Shown here: one piece after another, positions 32,228 to 40,050 of the stretch
Layout: each line of letters begins with the position of its first letter
Position numbering within the stretch: position 1 is the stretch's first letter
Assembly (NCBI GenBank): GCA_963806145.1
Contig: CAWDXD010000005.1
Span: 124,001 to 188,000, forward strand
DNA length: 64,000 nt
Origin: DASXKD01 sp963806145
Lineage (GTDB): Bacteria; Actinomycetota; Actinomycetes; Streptosporangiales; Streptosporangiaceae
Direction of reading: 5' to 3'
Notes under the pieces: model-generated
Told to the model about the DNA's origin: nothing
Seen by the model: the letters and a program-made list of their open reading frames with translations, nothing else
The model's database searches: none
Translations under genes and position numbers: made by a program

Positions 32228-32785
32228 ATGGCAACTAGCTCAGCTCCGCTTGCGAAGCTGACTGAGGTCGCTGCCCCGTCCTCCCCGGCAGTGGACGTCG
32301 ACGAGCTTGACCTGGCGTTGCTGCGCGCGCTGGCGACGGACGCGCGCCAGTCCCAGCGTGCCCTCGCCCGCACCGTCGAGATGTCCCCGCCCGCGGTGGC
32401 CGACCGGCTGGCCCGGCTGGAACGCAGCGGAGCCATCCGGGGCTACCGGGTGGACGTCGACTGGGCGGCTCTCGGGTTCCCTGTCGTCGTCTACCTCGCC
32501 GTGACGGCCGGGCCGGGCATGGACCTGAGCGAGATCATCGATGCCATCAGGGCGATGCCCGAGGCCCAGGACATGAGCGTCGTGACCGGCGGCCTCGACC
32601 TGCTGGTCCGGCTGCGCGTCCGGGATCACGCGCACCTGCGCGAACTACTGCTCACAAAGATTTTCCAGATCAACGGCGTGCAGCGGACCGAAACGTTCCT
32701 CTCCCTCGCCGACGTCGAACCCGACAACTTCACTGCCGGCATGCTGGAGATCATGAGCCAGCGAAAGGCCAGGCAGCGAACCTGA
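32228..32785 (+). CDS. Lrp/AsnC-family transcriptional regulator
   Basis: 185 aa. After a 25-residue leader, the AsnC helix-turn-helix runs DELDLALLRALATDARQSQR to VADRLARLERSGAIRGYRV. The C-terminal RAM (ligand-sensing) domain follows with VVTGGLDLLVRLRVRDHAHL. Such regulators sense amino acids. Being divergent from an aminotransferase and upstream of a glutamine-synthetase-like gene and a permease, it very likely controls both arms of this cluster. Confidence 0.92.
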   Translation: MATSSAPLAKLTEVAAPSSPAVDVDELDLALLRALATDARQSQRALARTVEMSPPAVADRLARLERSGAIRGYRVDVDWAALGFPVVVYLAVTAGPGMDLSEIIDAIRAMPEAQDMSVVTGGLDLLVRLRVRDHAHLRELLLTKIFQINGVQRTETFLSLADVEPDNFTAGMLEIMSQRKARQRT

Positions 32786-32792
32786 CTGGCAC

Positions 32793-32814
32793 GGACCGCG
32801 CCGCGGCGCGGTCC
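32793..32814 (+). terminator. Perfect 22-bp palindrome after the Lrp gene
   Basis: GGACCGCGCCG followed directly by its reverse complement, flanked by GGCAC and GTGCC that can extend the stem. It lies 7 bp after the Lrp stop and before the glutamine-synthetase-like gene, so it may terminate or attenuate read-through. Confidence 0.55.
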
Positions 32815-32839
32815 ACGTGCCTGATCGGAGGCCAGCCAG

Positions 32840-34354
32840 ATGGCAAGCTCCACGCCCGACCGGTCCGGTGTCACCGGGGTGGGCCAAGCCGGATTCGTTA
32901 CGCGGCATGGCCTGTACACGCCGGAACAGGCCGCGGCCGCGGAAGCGGTGGCCAGCCAGATCCGGGAGCGTGAACTGCGCACCGTCCGGCTGACCGTCGT
33001 CGACCAGCACGGCCACCCGCGCAGCAAGTCGCTGGCACCGGATGTGGCCATTGCCGCCATGTCCAACGGACTGGACTTCTCCGGGGCGATCTACAGCCTG
33101 GACACCGGCAACCAGGTGTTCGTGCCGGCGTTCGCCGCGGGCGGCGGGTTCGGCATCGACGAGTTCACCGGGTTCCCCGACATCGTCCTGGTGCCCGACC
33201 CGGCCACCTTCCAGATCCTGCCGTGGGCCGGCAGCACCGGCTGGCTGCTCTGCGATACCTACTTCTCCAACGGCCAGCCGATGCCGCTCGACGGGCGCGG
33301 GCTGATGCGCCGCATGCTGGGCGAACTCGGCGACGCGGGCTACGACTTCCTGGCCGGCATCGAGATCGAGTACTACATCCTCAAGCTCACCGGCGAGCCG
33401 GTCACGCCGGAGAACGCCGGTTTCACGCCGCCGCCGCCCGGCGTGAGCGTGTTCGAGCTCGGCTACCAGTACCTGTCGGAGGTGCGGCTGGACAGCGTGG
33501 CCGCCACCCTTGAGGCGATCCGCGACGGCCTGTCCGCGGTGGGGCTGCCGCCACGCTCGATGGAGGACGAGTGGGGCCCTGGCCAGATGGAGTTCAGCTT
33601 CAGCCCCATCGGCGGCCTTGCTGCCGCGGACGCGGTCGTGCTGTTCCGCTCGGCGGTCAAGCAGATGTGCCAGCGCCGCGGGCTGCTCGCGACCTTCATG
33701 TGCCGCCCGGGACTGCCGAACTTCTTCTCCTCGGGGTGGCACCTGCACGAGTCGCTGCTGTCCCGCGCGGACGGGCACAACGCGTTCGCCACCGAGGCCG
33801 ACTACCTGTCCGAGACCGGCCGCCAGTTCGTGGCCGGGCTGATCGAGCACGCGATGCCGATGACCGTGTTCGCCGCCCCCACCGTGAACGGCTACAAGCG
33901 GTTCCGCCCCTACTCCTTCGCCCCCGACCGGGTGACCTGGGCACTGGAGAACCGCGGCGCCCTGATCCGGGCGCAGGGCGCGCCCGGCGACGCGAACAGC
34001 CACGTGGAGAACCGGATGGGCGAGCCGGCCGCCAACCCGTACCTGTACATGGCGGCCAACATCGCCGCCGGGCTCGACGGCATCCGGCGCAAGCTGGCGC
34101 CGCCCGCCCCGGTCGAGGCGGACCCCTACGCCGTGGACGCGCCGATGCTGCCGACGTCCCTGGCGGACGCGGTCGCGGCGCTCGGCAAGGACACCTTCTT
34201 CCGTGAGGCGTTCGGCGACACGCTGATCGACTACCTGCTCCAGATGAAGCAGGCCGAACTGGCCCGGCACGACGCGGCGGTGGCCGAGAACCCGCCGCCC
34301 GAGGGGCAGGACGTCACCGACTGGGAGATGCGTGAGTACTTCGAGTTCTACTGA
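32840..34354 (+). CDS. Glutamine-synthetase-like gamma-glutamyl ligase
   Basis: 504 aa of the glutamine-synthetase superfamily. GIEIEYYIL (metal-binding Glu residues of the catalytic core), FSSGWHLHESLL, TVNGYKRFRPYSFAP and NRMGEPAANPYLYMAANIAAG are the GS active-site and C-terminal landmarks in a divergent form. It is more like GlnA4/PuuA-type enzymes that glutamylate amines than the housekeeping GlnA, though that split is by appearance. The following Dabb and permease genes are on the same strand with short gaps. The amine substrate is unknown. Confidence 0.88.
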   Translation: MASSTPDRSGVTGVGQAGFVTRHGLYTPEQAAAAEAVASQIRERELRTVRLTVVDQHGHPRSKSLAPDVAIAAMSNGLDFSGAIYSLDTGNQVFVPAFAAGGGFGIDEFTGFPDIVLVPDPATFQILPWAGSTGWLLCDTYFSNGQPMPLDGRGLMRRMLGELGDAGYDFLAGIEIEYYILKLTGEPVTPENAGFTPPPPGVSVFELGYQYLSEVRLDSVAATLEAIRDGLSAVGLPPRSMEDEWGPGQMEFSFSPIGGLAAADAVVLFRSAVKQMCQRRGLLATFMCRPGLPNFFSSGWHLHESLLSRADGHNAFATEADYLSETGRQFVAGLIEHAMPMTVFAAPTVNGYKRFRPYSFAPDRVTWALENRGALIRAQGAPGDANSHVENRMGEPAANPYLYMAANIAAGLDGIRRKLAPPAPVEADPYAVDAPMLPTSLADAVAALGKDTFFREAFGDTLIDYLLQMKQAELARHDAAVAENPPPEGQDVTDWEMREYFEFY

Positions 34355-34402
34355 CATCCGGCAGCCCCGGGCCGTCGTAGTGCAGCGAAATCAGGAGCCG
34401 TG

Positions 34403-34774
34403 ATGACCCTCCAGCACATCGTGCTGTTCAGCTTCCCCCGTGAGCTGAGCGAGGACGAGGCCGCGCAGATGCGCGGCATGGTGGCGTCCTGGCCCAGCGA
34501 GATCGGGCTGATGACCAAGTGCCGGTTCGGCACCGACCTGACCGGGGCGCGCACCCGGGGTTACGGCTATCTGCTCTATACCGAGTTCCCCGACGTGGCG
34601 ACGATGGAGGCATACCGCGCCCACCCGGTCCACCAGCGGTTCCTCGACTGGCTGATCGACCACGACTGCACGCCGCTTGCCTTCGATTTCTACCTCGACT
34701 CCGGAACTGTCCTGATGCCGGAGAGTAACGGGGCCGCCACGTTATCCCAGACCCCGCGACGGACCGGAGGGTGA
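34403..34774 (+). CDS. Dabb (stress-responsive alpha/beta-barrel) family protein
   Basis: 123 aa. LQHIVLFSFPRELSEDEA is the typical Dabb first strand and helix, and TEFPDVATMEAYRAHPVHQRF the family signature. These dimeric ferredoxin-fold proteins include cyclases and proteins of unknown role. AGGAG favours ATG 34403 over the adjoining GTG 34400. It lies between the glutamine-synthetase-like ligase and the permease, so it probably acts on the same substrate set. Confidence 0.85.
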   Translation: MTLQHIVLFSFPRELSEDEAAQMRGMVASWPSEIGLMTKCRFGTDLTGARTRGYGYLLYTEFPDVATMEAYRAHPVHQRFLDWLIDHDCTPLAFDFYLDSGTVLMPESNGAATLSQTPRRTGG

Positions 34775-34804
34775 TGCCGGCCGCCTGAATGAGAGGAACA
34801 CGAC

Positions 34805-36283
34805 ATGGCCAAAACCGATCCCGCCCTGATAGCCGGGGCCGCGACCGGCACGCTCGCGCGCGGGTCGCTCCGCCTGGTGGACGCCATCGCGATCTCGGTG
34901 TCGGTGATCGCCCCCGGCATGGCGATGCTGCTGAACGTCACCGGCGTCGCCGCCGTCAGCGGCGGGTCCACGCCGCTGGCATTCCTGCTTGGCGGCATCG
35001 CCTGCCTGGCGCTGGCGTTCGTCGTCATCGGCTTCACCCGCCGGATGTCAGCGGCCGGATACGCCTACACCTACACCAGCCGCAGCCTCGGCAAGGACAC
35101 CGGCTTCATGGCCGGCTGGCTGTACTTCTTCGGCTTCATCTGCTTCGTCCCGATGACCATGTCCGGGGTCGGTTACCTCGCCGCCGACCTGCTGCACCTC
35201 AACCCGAAGCTGTGGATCCTGTTCTTCTTCATCGGGATGGCCCTTTTCCTGGTGCTGTCCACGATCAAGATCAGGTTCACCACGCGGGTGCAGATCATCG
35301 TGGGCGTCGTCACCGTGGCGATCATCCTGATCGTTGACGTGGTCACCACGGCCAAGGGCGGCAGCAACGGGCAGGCGCTGTCGGCGTTCAGCTTCAGCCA
35401 CTCGCTCAAGGGCGGCTTCAGCGGCGTGTTCTACGGGATCATCCTCGGCGTCACGTCGTACATCGGCTTCGAGACCGCCGCTGACTTCGGCGAGGAGACC
35501 TCGAACCCGCGGCGCAACATCCCGATCGCGATCATCGTGGCCACGGGGTTCGTGGTCATCTTCTACCTGTGGACCACGTACTCGATCGACATCGGCTTCG
35601 GCGTCAACAACGGCGCGAAGTTCGGCGCCGACCCGATCGCGCTGAAGACCACCGCCACCACCTACGTGGGCCCCTGGCTCGGCACCCTGGTCGAGATCGG
35701 CGGCATGGCAGCGGCGTTCATCGTGTGCGTGGCCTGCGCCACGGCCGCGGCCCGCACCCTGTTCTCGATGGGCCGGGAGGGCGTGCTGCCAGCGGCGTTC
35801 GCGCGGACCCATCCGCGGTTCAAGACCCCGGTCAACGCCACGCTCGCGGTCACCGCGGTGGCCATCGTGATGGCCCTGCTGATGGGCTACCCGTTCTCGG
35901 ATCCGGCGTTCGGCGCGCCGTTCAGCAACTACTACTTCTGGGCCACGGTGGGCACGTTGCTGATCATCGTGGTGTACATCCTGGTCTGCATCGGCGGCAT
36001 CAGGTTCTTCTGGCAGACCCGCGATACGCGCAGGTGGAACCCGATCGTGCACGTGGCGGTCCCGGTGGTCGGCGCGGTGGTCTTCGCCGCGGCGTGGTAC
36101 GGCTCGGTGCACCCGACCCCGCCGGGCATCCTCAAGTGGACCCCCTTCGTGGCCGTGGCCTGGCTGGTCATCGGCCTTGGGGTGCTGGCCTGGCTGCGGG
36201 TGCGGCGCCCCCAGTCGGTGGCGATGATCGGCTCCATCCTCGGCGAGGATGGCGGCCGCGAGGCGGCCGTCCTGGACAAGTAA
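34805..36283 (+). CDS. APC-superfamily amino acid/amine permease
   Basis: 492 aa integral membrane transporter with about 12 helices. The first unwound helix region reads ISVSVIAPGMAMLLNVTGVA, and the conserved helix 6 region is YGIILGVTSYIGFETAADFGEE. It is a proton- or substrate-gradient-driven importer. Gene order and the adjacent ligase suggest uptake of the amine or amino acid that the cluster metabolises. Specificity cannot be read. Confidence 0.92.
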   Translation: MAKTDPALIAGAATGTLARGSLRLVDAIAISVSVIAPGMAMLLNVTGVAAVSGGSTPLAFLLGGIACLALAFVVIGFTRRMSAAGYAYTYTSRSLGKDTGFMAGWLYFFGFICFVPMTMSGVGYLAADLLHLNPKLWILFFFIGMALFLVLSTIKIRFTTRVQIIVGVVTVAIILIVDVVTTAKGGSNGQALSAFSFSHSLKGGFSGVFYGIILGVTSYIGFETAADFGEETSNPRRNIPIAIIVATGFVVIFYLWTTYSIDIGFGVNNGAKFGADPIALKTTATTYVGPWLGTLVEIGGMAAAFIVCVACATAAARTLFSMGREGVLPAAFARTHPRFKTPVNATLAVTAVAIVMALLMGYPFSDPAFGAPFSNYYFWATVGTLLIIVVYILVCIGGIRFFWQTRDTRRWNPIVHVAVPVVGAVVFAAAWYGSVHPTPPGILKWTPFVAVAWLVIGLGVLAWLRVRRPQSVAMIGSILGEDGGREAAVLDK

Positions 36284-36438
36284 CCGGTCCGGGCCCGGCC
36301 CGTGCGGTGCCGGTCATCCGGGCTGCGTCGTGGCCCGGGTGGCGGTGGCCGCCCGGGCCGGGCGCCGCCTCAGTAACCGGCCGGCTGGTTGAAGACGACG
36401 ATGAGGCTGACAACAGCGCTGGTGCGCACGCCTGGCGG

Positions 36439-36867
36439 CTACCCCGGTGGCTGTTCGTCCGGGCTTCCCGCAAGCGCGCGGGCGGCTGCGGCCTGCTGCT
36501 CATCCAAGCCCGGGTAGCCGTATGCCCCGCGGTGGCCTGCCTGCTGGTCGATCCACCGGGTGTGGGCCTCCCATGCGGATTGCTTGGTGGTGCCCTGCGC
36601 GGCGCCGATCTGGGCCCATGAGGCACCTGCCGCGCGCGCGGACCGCACGGTGAGCTGGCGGCCGTAACCAGCCTTGCGGGCGATCACCTCACTGAGGGCG
36701 AGCAGTTCAAGAGCCTCCTGCCGGGTCAGTGGGCCGGGCCCGGGCTCCTCGCCCGCTGCCTGGTCGCCGACGGCCGGCGAGAGCAGGTCTCGCATGCGCA
36801 GTTCGTCATAGCGGGCGACAGCCGTGGCGAGAGTGTGCTGCTGCTCAAGGTTGGCCGGTGTCGTCAT
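36439..36867 (-). CDS. Small helix-turn-helix protein
   Basis: 142 aa. The segment VRSARAAGASWAQIGAAQGTTKQSAWEAHTRWID is a helix-turn-helix pattern found in many actinobacterial short proteins of unknown function. The flanks are Gln/Glu/Ala-rich and probably helical. ATG 36867 is chosen as the first start giving protein-like sequence. No operon partners: the permease is convergent, and the next gene upstream is about 190 bp away on the same strand. Confidence 0.7.
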   Translation of the reverse strand: MTTPANLEQQHTLATAVARYDELRMRDLLSPAVGDQAAGEEPGPGPLTRQEALELLALSEVIARKAGYGRQLTVRSARAAGASWAQIGAAQGTTKQSAWEAHTRWIDQQAGHRGAYGYPGLDEQQAAAARALAGSPDEQPPG

Positions 36868-37055
36868 GCCGCTACTCTTGTCGTCAGGCCAGCCTGACGT
36901 CAAGGGCTCCCGGCCTGGTTACGCTGCCGGCGTGATAGCCATCTACCGGGAACGCCCGGTTCCATGCTGACTGTGTGCCAGCGCCCGGCCCGCGGGGCGG
37001 CAGAAAATATCGCCTGGGTTTGTCGAGTCCCGCGATGGTCGTGGCGGAGTGGAGG

Positions 37056-38021
37056 TCAACCGATCGTGATCGCGTCCAGGCGTGTCTTGAGGAACCGCGC
37101 CGAGACGACCGGCTCGTAGTCGTTGGGCTTGCCGATCGGCGGCTGCAGCGACTCGATCACGGCGTCGTGGTCTGCCTCGTAGAAGTAGACGAGCGAGACG
37201 AGATCCTCGTCTGGGGCCTCGGCCTGTGGCGGGAGCACGCGGTGCCTGTTGGACTTCCACCGGTCGCCGCTCCAGCGGGCGAGCAGGTCACCGGTGTTGA
37301 TGGTGAAGGCGTCGGGCACATAGGGCGCGTCCTGCCAGCCGTCCTGCTCGGTCCACACCTGCAGGCCACCGCGGCCCGGCTCACGGTCGAGGATCGTGAC
37401 CGTGCCGAAATCGGTGTGCGGGCCGATCCGGAACTGGCCGGGTTCTGGTGCACCGGCCACCGCCATCGGCGGGTACCAGTTGATGTTCATCGTGTGGGTG
37501 GCGTGCCCGGTGTGCCGGGTGAAGAAGTCGGCTTCCAGCCCGAGCGCCGCCGCGCACAGGACCAGCAGGTCATCCGCGAGCCTGCGCATGCGGGCCAGAT
37601 AGGCCACAACGGCGGGTTCCAGCGCCGGCAACTCGGCCGGGTAGACGTTGGGCTGGAACCAGTACCCGTCGACCTCCGGGTCGCCCGTCGGCCGGTCGGC
37701 GCCGACGGCGAACGACTCCTTCAGGTCAGGCGGAGTCTGCGTGCCCTCGGCATAGCCGTTCGCTTCGACGCCCGGCGGCAGCCAGCCCCGGCCGCCGACG
37801 GTGACGGCGTAGCCCTGCTTGGCCTGGCGCGGCAGCGCGAAGAATGCCCGTGCCTGCGCACGCACCCGCGCACGCAGTTCATCAGGCACGCCATGGCCGG
37901 TGATCAGGAAGAATCCCACACTCTGCAGCGCCGCGTCGACCTGGGCGGCGACACCCGCGCGGGCCGTGTCATCGCCGCGGAGCCAGGGCGTGAGGTCAAT
38001 CACGGGAACGGACTGTTGCAT
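37056..38021 (-). CDS. Isopenicillin-N-synthase-like 2-oxoglutarate/Fe(II) oxygenase
   Basis: 321 aa. The N-terminal DIOX_N domain is seen in VPVIDLTPWLRGD and VGFFLITGHGVPDEL. The iron-binding facial triad is present: HTD in IGPHTDFGTVTIL and His in SNRHRV. The usual RxS motif that holds 2-oxoglutarate reads LVS (DEDLVSLVYFY), so the Arg seems to be Leu; co-substrate use may differ. It is followed upstream by an Lrp gene on the same strand. Substrate unknown. Confidence 0.88.
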   Translation of the reverse strand: MQQSVPVIDLTPWLRGDDTARAGVAAQVDAALQSVGFFLITGHGVPDELRARVRAQARAFFALPRQAKQGYAVTVGGRGWLPPGVEANGYAEGTQTPPDLKESFAVGADRPTGDPEVDGYWFQPNVYPAELPALEPAVVAYLARMRRLADDLLVLCAAALGLEADFFTRHTGHATHTMNINWYPPMAVAGAPEPGQFRIGPHTDFGTVTILDREPGRGGLQVWTEQDGWQDAPYVPDAFTINTGDLLARWSGDRWKSNRHRVLPPQAEAPDEDLVSLVYFYEADHDAVIESLQPPIGKPNDYEPVVSARFLKTRLDAITIG

Positions 38022-38113
38022 GCCTGCACTCCCATGTCATCGCCGCACGGCTGCCGCTCGGCAGCCATGCCACCAGTGTGCCCGGCCACCGGCGGCACCG
38101 CGACAGGCTGGGC

Positions 38114-38608
38114 TCAGCCGTGGTGCTGGTGCCCCCAGTGATCCAGTGGCAGCGGGCCGCGGGACAGGATCGTCCGGATCGCGAACGTGCTCTGCGCCTC
38201 GACGATGGAGGGGATCGCCAGGACCTGCGCCAGCAGCAGTTGCTCGTAGCCCGCGAGGTCGGGCACGGCAGCCTCCACGAGAAAGTCGCTGGTCCCGGAG
38301 ACCAGGTAGCAGGCGACGATCGCGGGGATGGCCAGCAGTGCCTGCTCGATCTGGGACGCGGTCTCCGGCGACTGCCCCTCGACCTTCAGGCCGATGAAGA
38401 CGGTCAGCCCGAGCCCGGCCCGCACCCGGCTGACCTCCGCGCGGTACCCGGCGATGATGCCGCCTGCCTCGAGCGCCTTCACACGGCGCAGGCACGCCGA
38501 CGGCGACAGTGAGATGGCTTCCGCGAGATCGACGTTGGCGATACGGCCGTCATGCTGGAGCCTCGTCACGATGGCACGATCCACTCTGTCCGGGACATGC
38601 TCAGGCAT
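38114..38608 (-). CDS. Lrp/AsnC-family transcriptional regulator
   Basis: 164 aa. The helix-turn-helix reads VDRAIVTRLQHDGRIANVDL to SACLRRVKALEAGGIIAGYRA; the RAM domain includes CYLVSGTSDFLVEAAVPDL. It is the standard length for Lrp. ATG 38608 is used. Divergent from an APC transporter gene across a 105-bp region with a perfect palindrome, so it most likely controls that transporter and itself in response to an amino acid. Confidence 0.93.
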   Translation of the reverse strand: MPEHVPDRVDRAIVTRLQHDGRIANVDLAEAISLSPSACLRRVKALEAGGIIAGYRAEVSRVRAGLGLTVFIGLKVEGQSPETASQIEQALLAIPAIVACYLVSGTSDFLVEAAVPDLAGYEQLLLAQVLAIPSIVEAQSTFAIRTILSRGPLPLDHWGHQHHG

Positions 38609-38641
38609 GAAATCAAGTCTAAGACCTAGATCGCGCAACTG

Positions 38642-38653
38642 TATTGCGCAATA
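38642..38653. promoter_or_regulatory. 12-bp palindromic operator between Lrp and permease genes
   Basis: TATTGCGCAATA is a perfect palindrome in the 105-bp divergent intergenic region; a related half TCGCGCAA lies about 6 bp away (38631-38638). Probable Lrp binding site. Confidence 0.55.
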
Positions 38654-38713
38654 CCGTCCTACTGGCCGCATATTTGCCATCGCGTGCGGCCCGATTTAGG
38701 CGATCGTGGACGT

Positions 38714-39985
38714 ATGGCTCGCACAGACGTAAAACAGCCGGTTGTCTCGCAGCACCTGACGACCTCCCGCGGTGCCGCCCTCTACATCGGGGCGATCCTC
38801 GGCCCCGGCCTGCTGCTCCTGCCTGGCCTTGCCGCCGCCGAGGCCGGGCCCGCCTCGATCCTTGCCTGGATTGCCCTGCTGGGCCTGTCCGGCCTGTTCG
38901 CCGCCGTGTTCTCGGCCCTGGGCAGGCACAGCCCGTCCGCTGGCGGGGTGATCGGTTACGTCACCGCGGGCCTGGGACCGCGCGCGGGCCGGGCGACCGG
39001 CTGGATGTTCCTCGCCGGGGTGGTCGGCGGCGCTCCGATCGTCTGCCTCATCGGTGCCGGCTATGTCACCGAGCTGAGCGGCGGCGGCCAGGCTGCCCGT
39101 GCCGCTGTCGCGGCCGTGCTGCTGCTGACCGTCGTCGGGCTCGCCGCCGGCGGGCTGCGGGCCAGTGCCTCCGCCCAGCTTGTCCTCGTCGGCCTGCTGA
39201 TCGCCGTGGTGGTCGTGGCGGTCGCCGGGTCAGCACCGGCGGCGCGGGCCGGTAACTGGGCACCGTTCGCGCCGCACGGCTGGCTCTCGGTCGGCAGCGC
39301 GGCGGCCACGCTGATGTTCTCCTTCGCCGGCTGGGAGGCCGTCGCCCCGCTCACCACGCGCTTCGCGAACCCGGCCAGGCAGCTGCCGCGCGCGGTGGCC
39401 ATCGCGCTGGCGGTCACCACCGCGCTGTACCTGGGCCTGGCGGTCGCCACGATCAGCGTCCTCGGGCCACGGGCAGCCACCGACGTGCCGCTGGCCGGGC
39501 TGCTGAGCCACGTCGCCGGCGCGGCCGGCCCGGAGATCGCCGCGGTGGCCGCCGTCGTGCTGACCCTGGGCGCCACCAATGCCTACATCAACGGCGCGGC
39601 CGCGATGGCCGGGCAGCTCGCGCACGCCGCGCCCGGCAGCCACCGCTTCACCCCCCTGCACCGGCTGCTGGCCGTGATCGTCGCGGCGGGCCTGCTGCTG
39701 ATCCTCGGATACGGGCTGGGGATCGTCAGCACCACCGCCCTCGTCGCGGTGCCGACGGTCCTTTTCCTCGCGGTCTACCTGGGCGCCATGATCGCGGCAG
39801 CGCGGGTGCTCCGCGGCCCGGCCCGGCTCGCCTCCCTGCCCGCCGCGCTGGCCGTCACTGTCATGCTCGGATTCTGCGGCTGGGCGCTCGCCATCCCCGC
39901 CGCCGTCGCGCTGGCCACCAGCTGGCGGGCCAGGCCTGGCGCCCGCCGCGCACCCTACCCGGCCAGGGCGTCCTCGCTCTGCTAG
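38714..39985 (+). CDS. APC-superfamily amino acid transporter
   Basis: 423 aa with about 12 hydrophobic helices. GAALYIGAILGPGLLLLPG at the start is the broken helix 1 of the APC fold, and MFSFAGWEAVAPLTTRFANP is the helix 6 region. It is shorter than the permease at 34805 and looks like the YjeH-type exporter/importer group. Control by the divergent Lrp regulator suggests transport of a branched or hydrophobic amino acid, which is inference. Confidence 0.9.
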   Translation: MARTDVKQPVVSQHLTTSRGAALYIGAILGPGLLLLPGLAAAEAGPASILAWIALLGLSGLFAAVFSALGRHSPSAGGVIGYVTAGLGPRAGRATGWMFLAGVVGGAPIVCLIGAGYVTELSGGGQAARAAVAAVLLLTVVGLAAGGLRASASAQLVLVGLLIAVVVVAVAGSAPAARAGNWAPFAPHGWLSVGSAAATLMFSFAGWEAVAPLTTRFANPARQLPRAVAIALAVTTALYLGLAVATISVLGPRAATDVPLAGLLSHVAGAAGPEIAAVAAVVLTLGATNAYINGAAAMAGQLAHAAPGSHRFTPLHRLLAVIVAAGLLLILGYGLGIVSTTALVAVPTVLFLAVYLGAMIAAARVLRGPARLASLPAALAVTVMLGFCGWALAIPAAVALATSWRARPGARRAPYPARASSLC

Positions 39986-40050
39986 GGCAGGCGCACCCCC
40001 GGCGCATGCTCGGCCGGTGACACCGGACGCGATGGCGCCGGTTGACCGGG

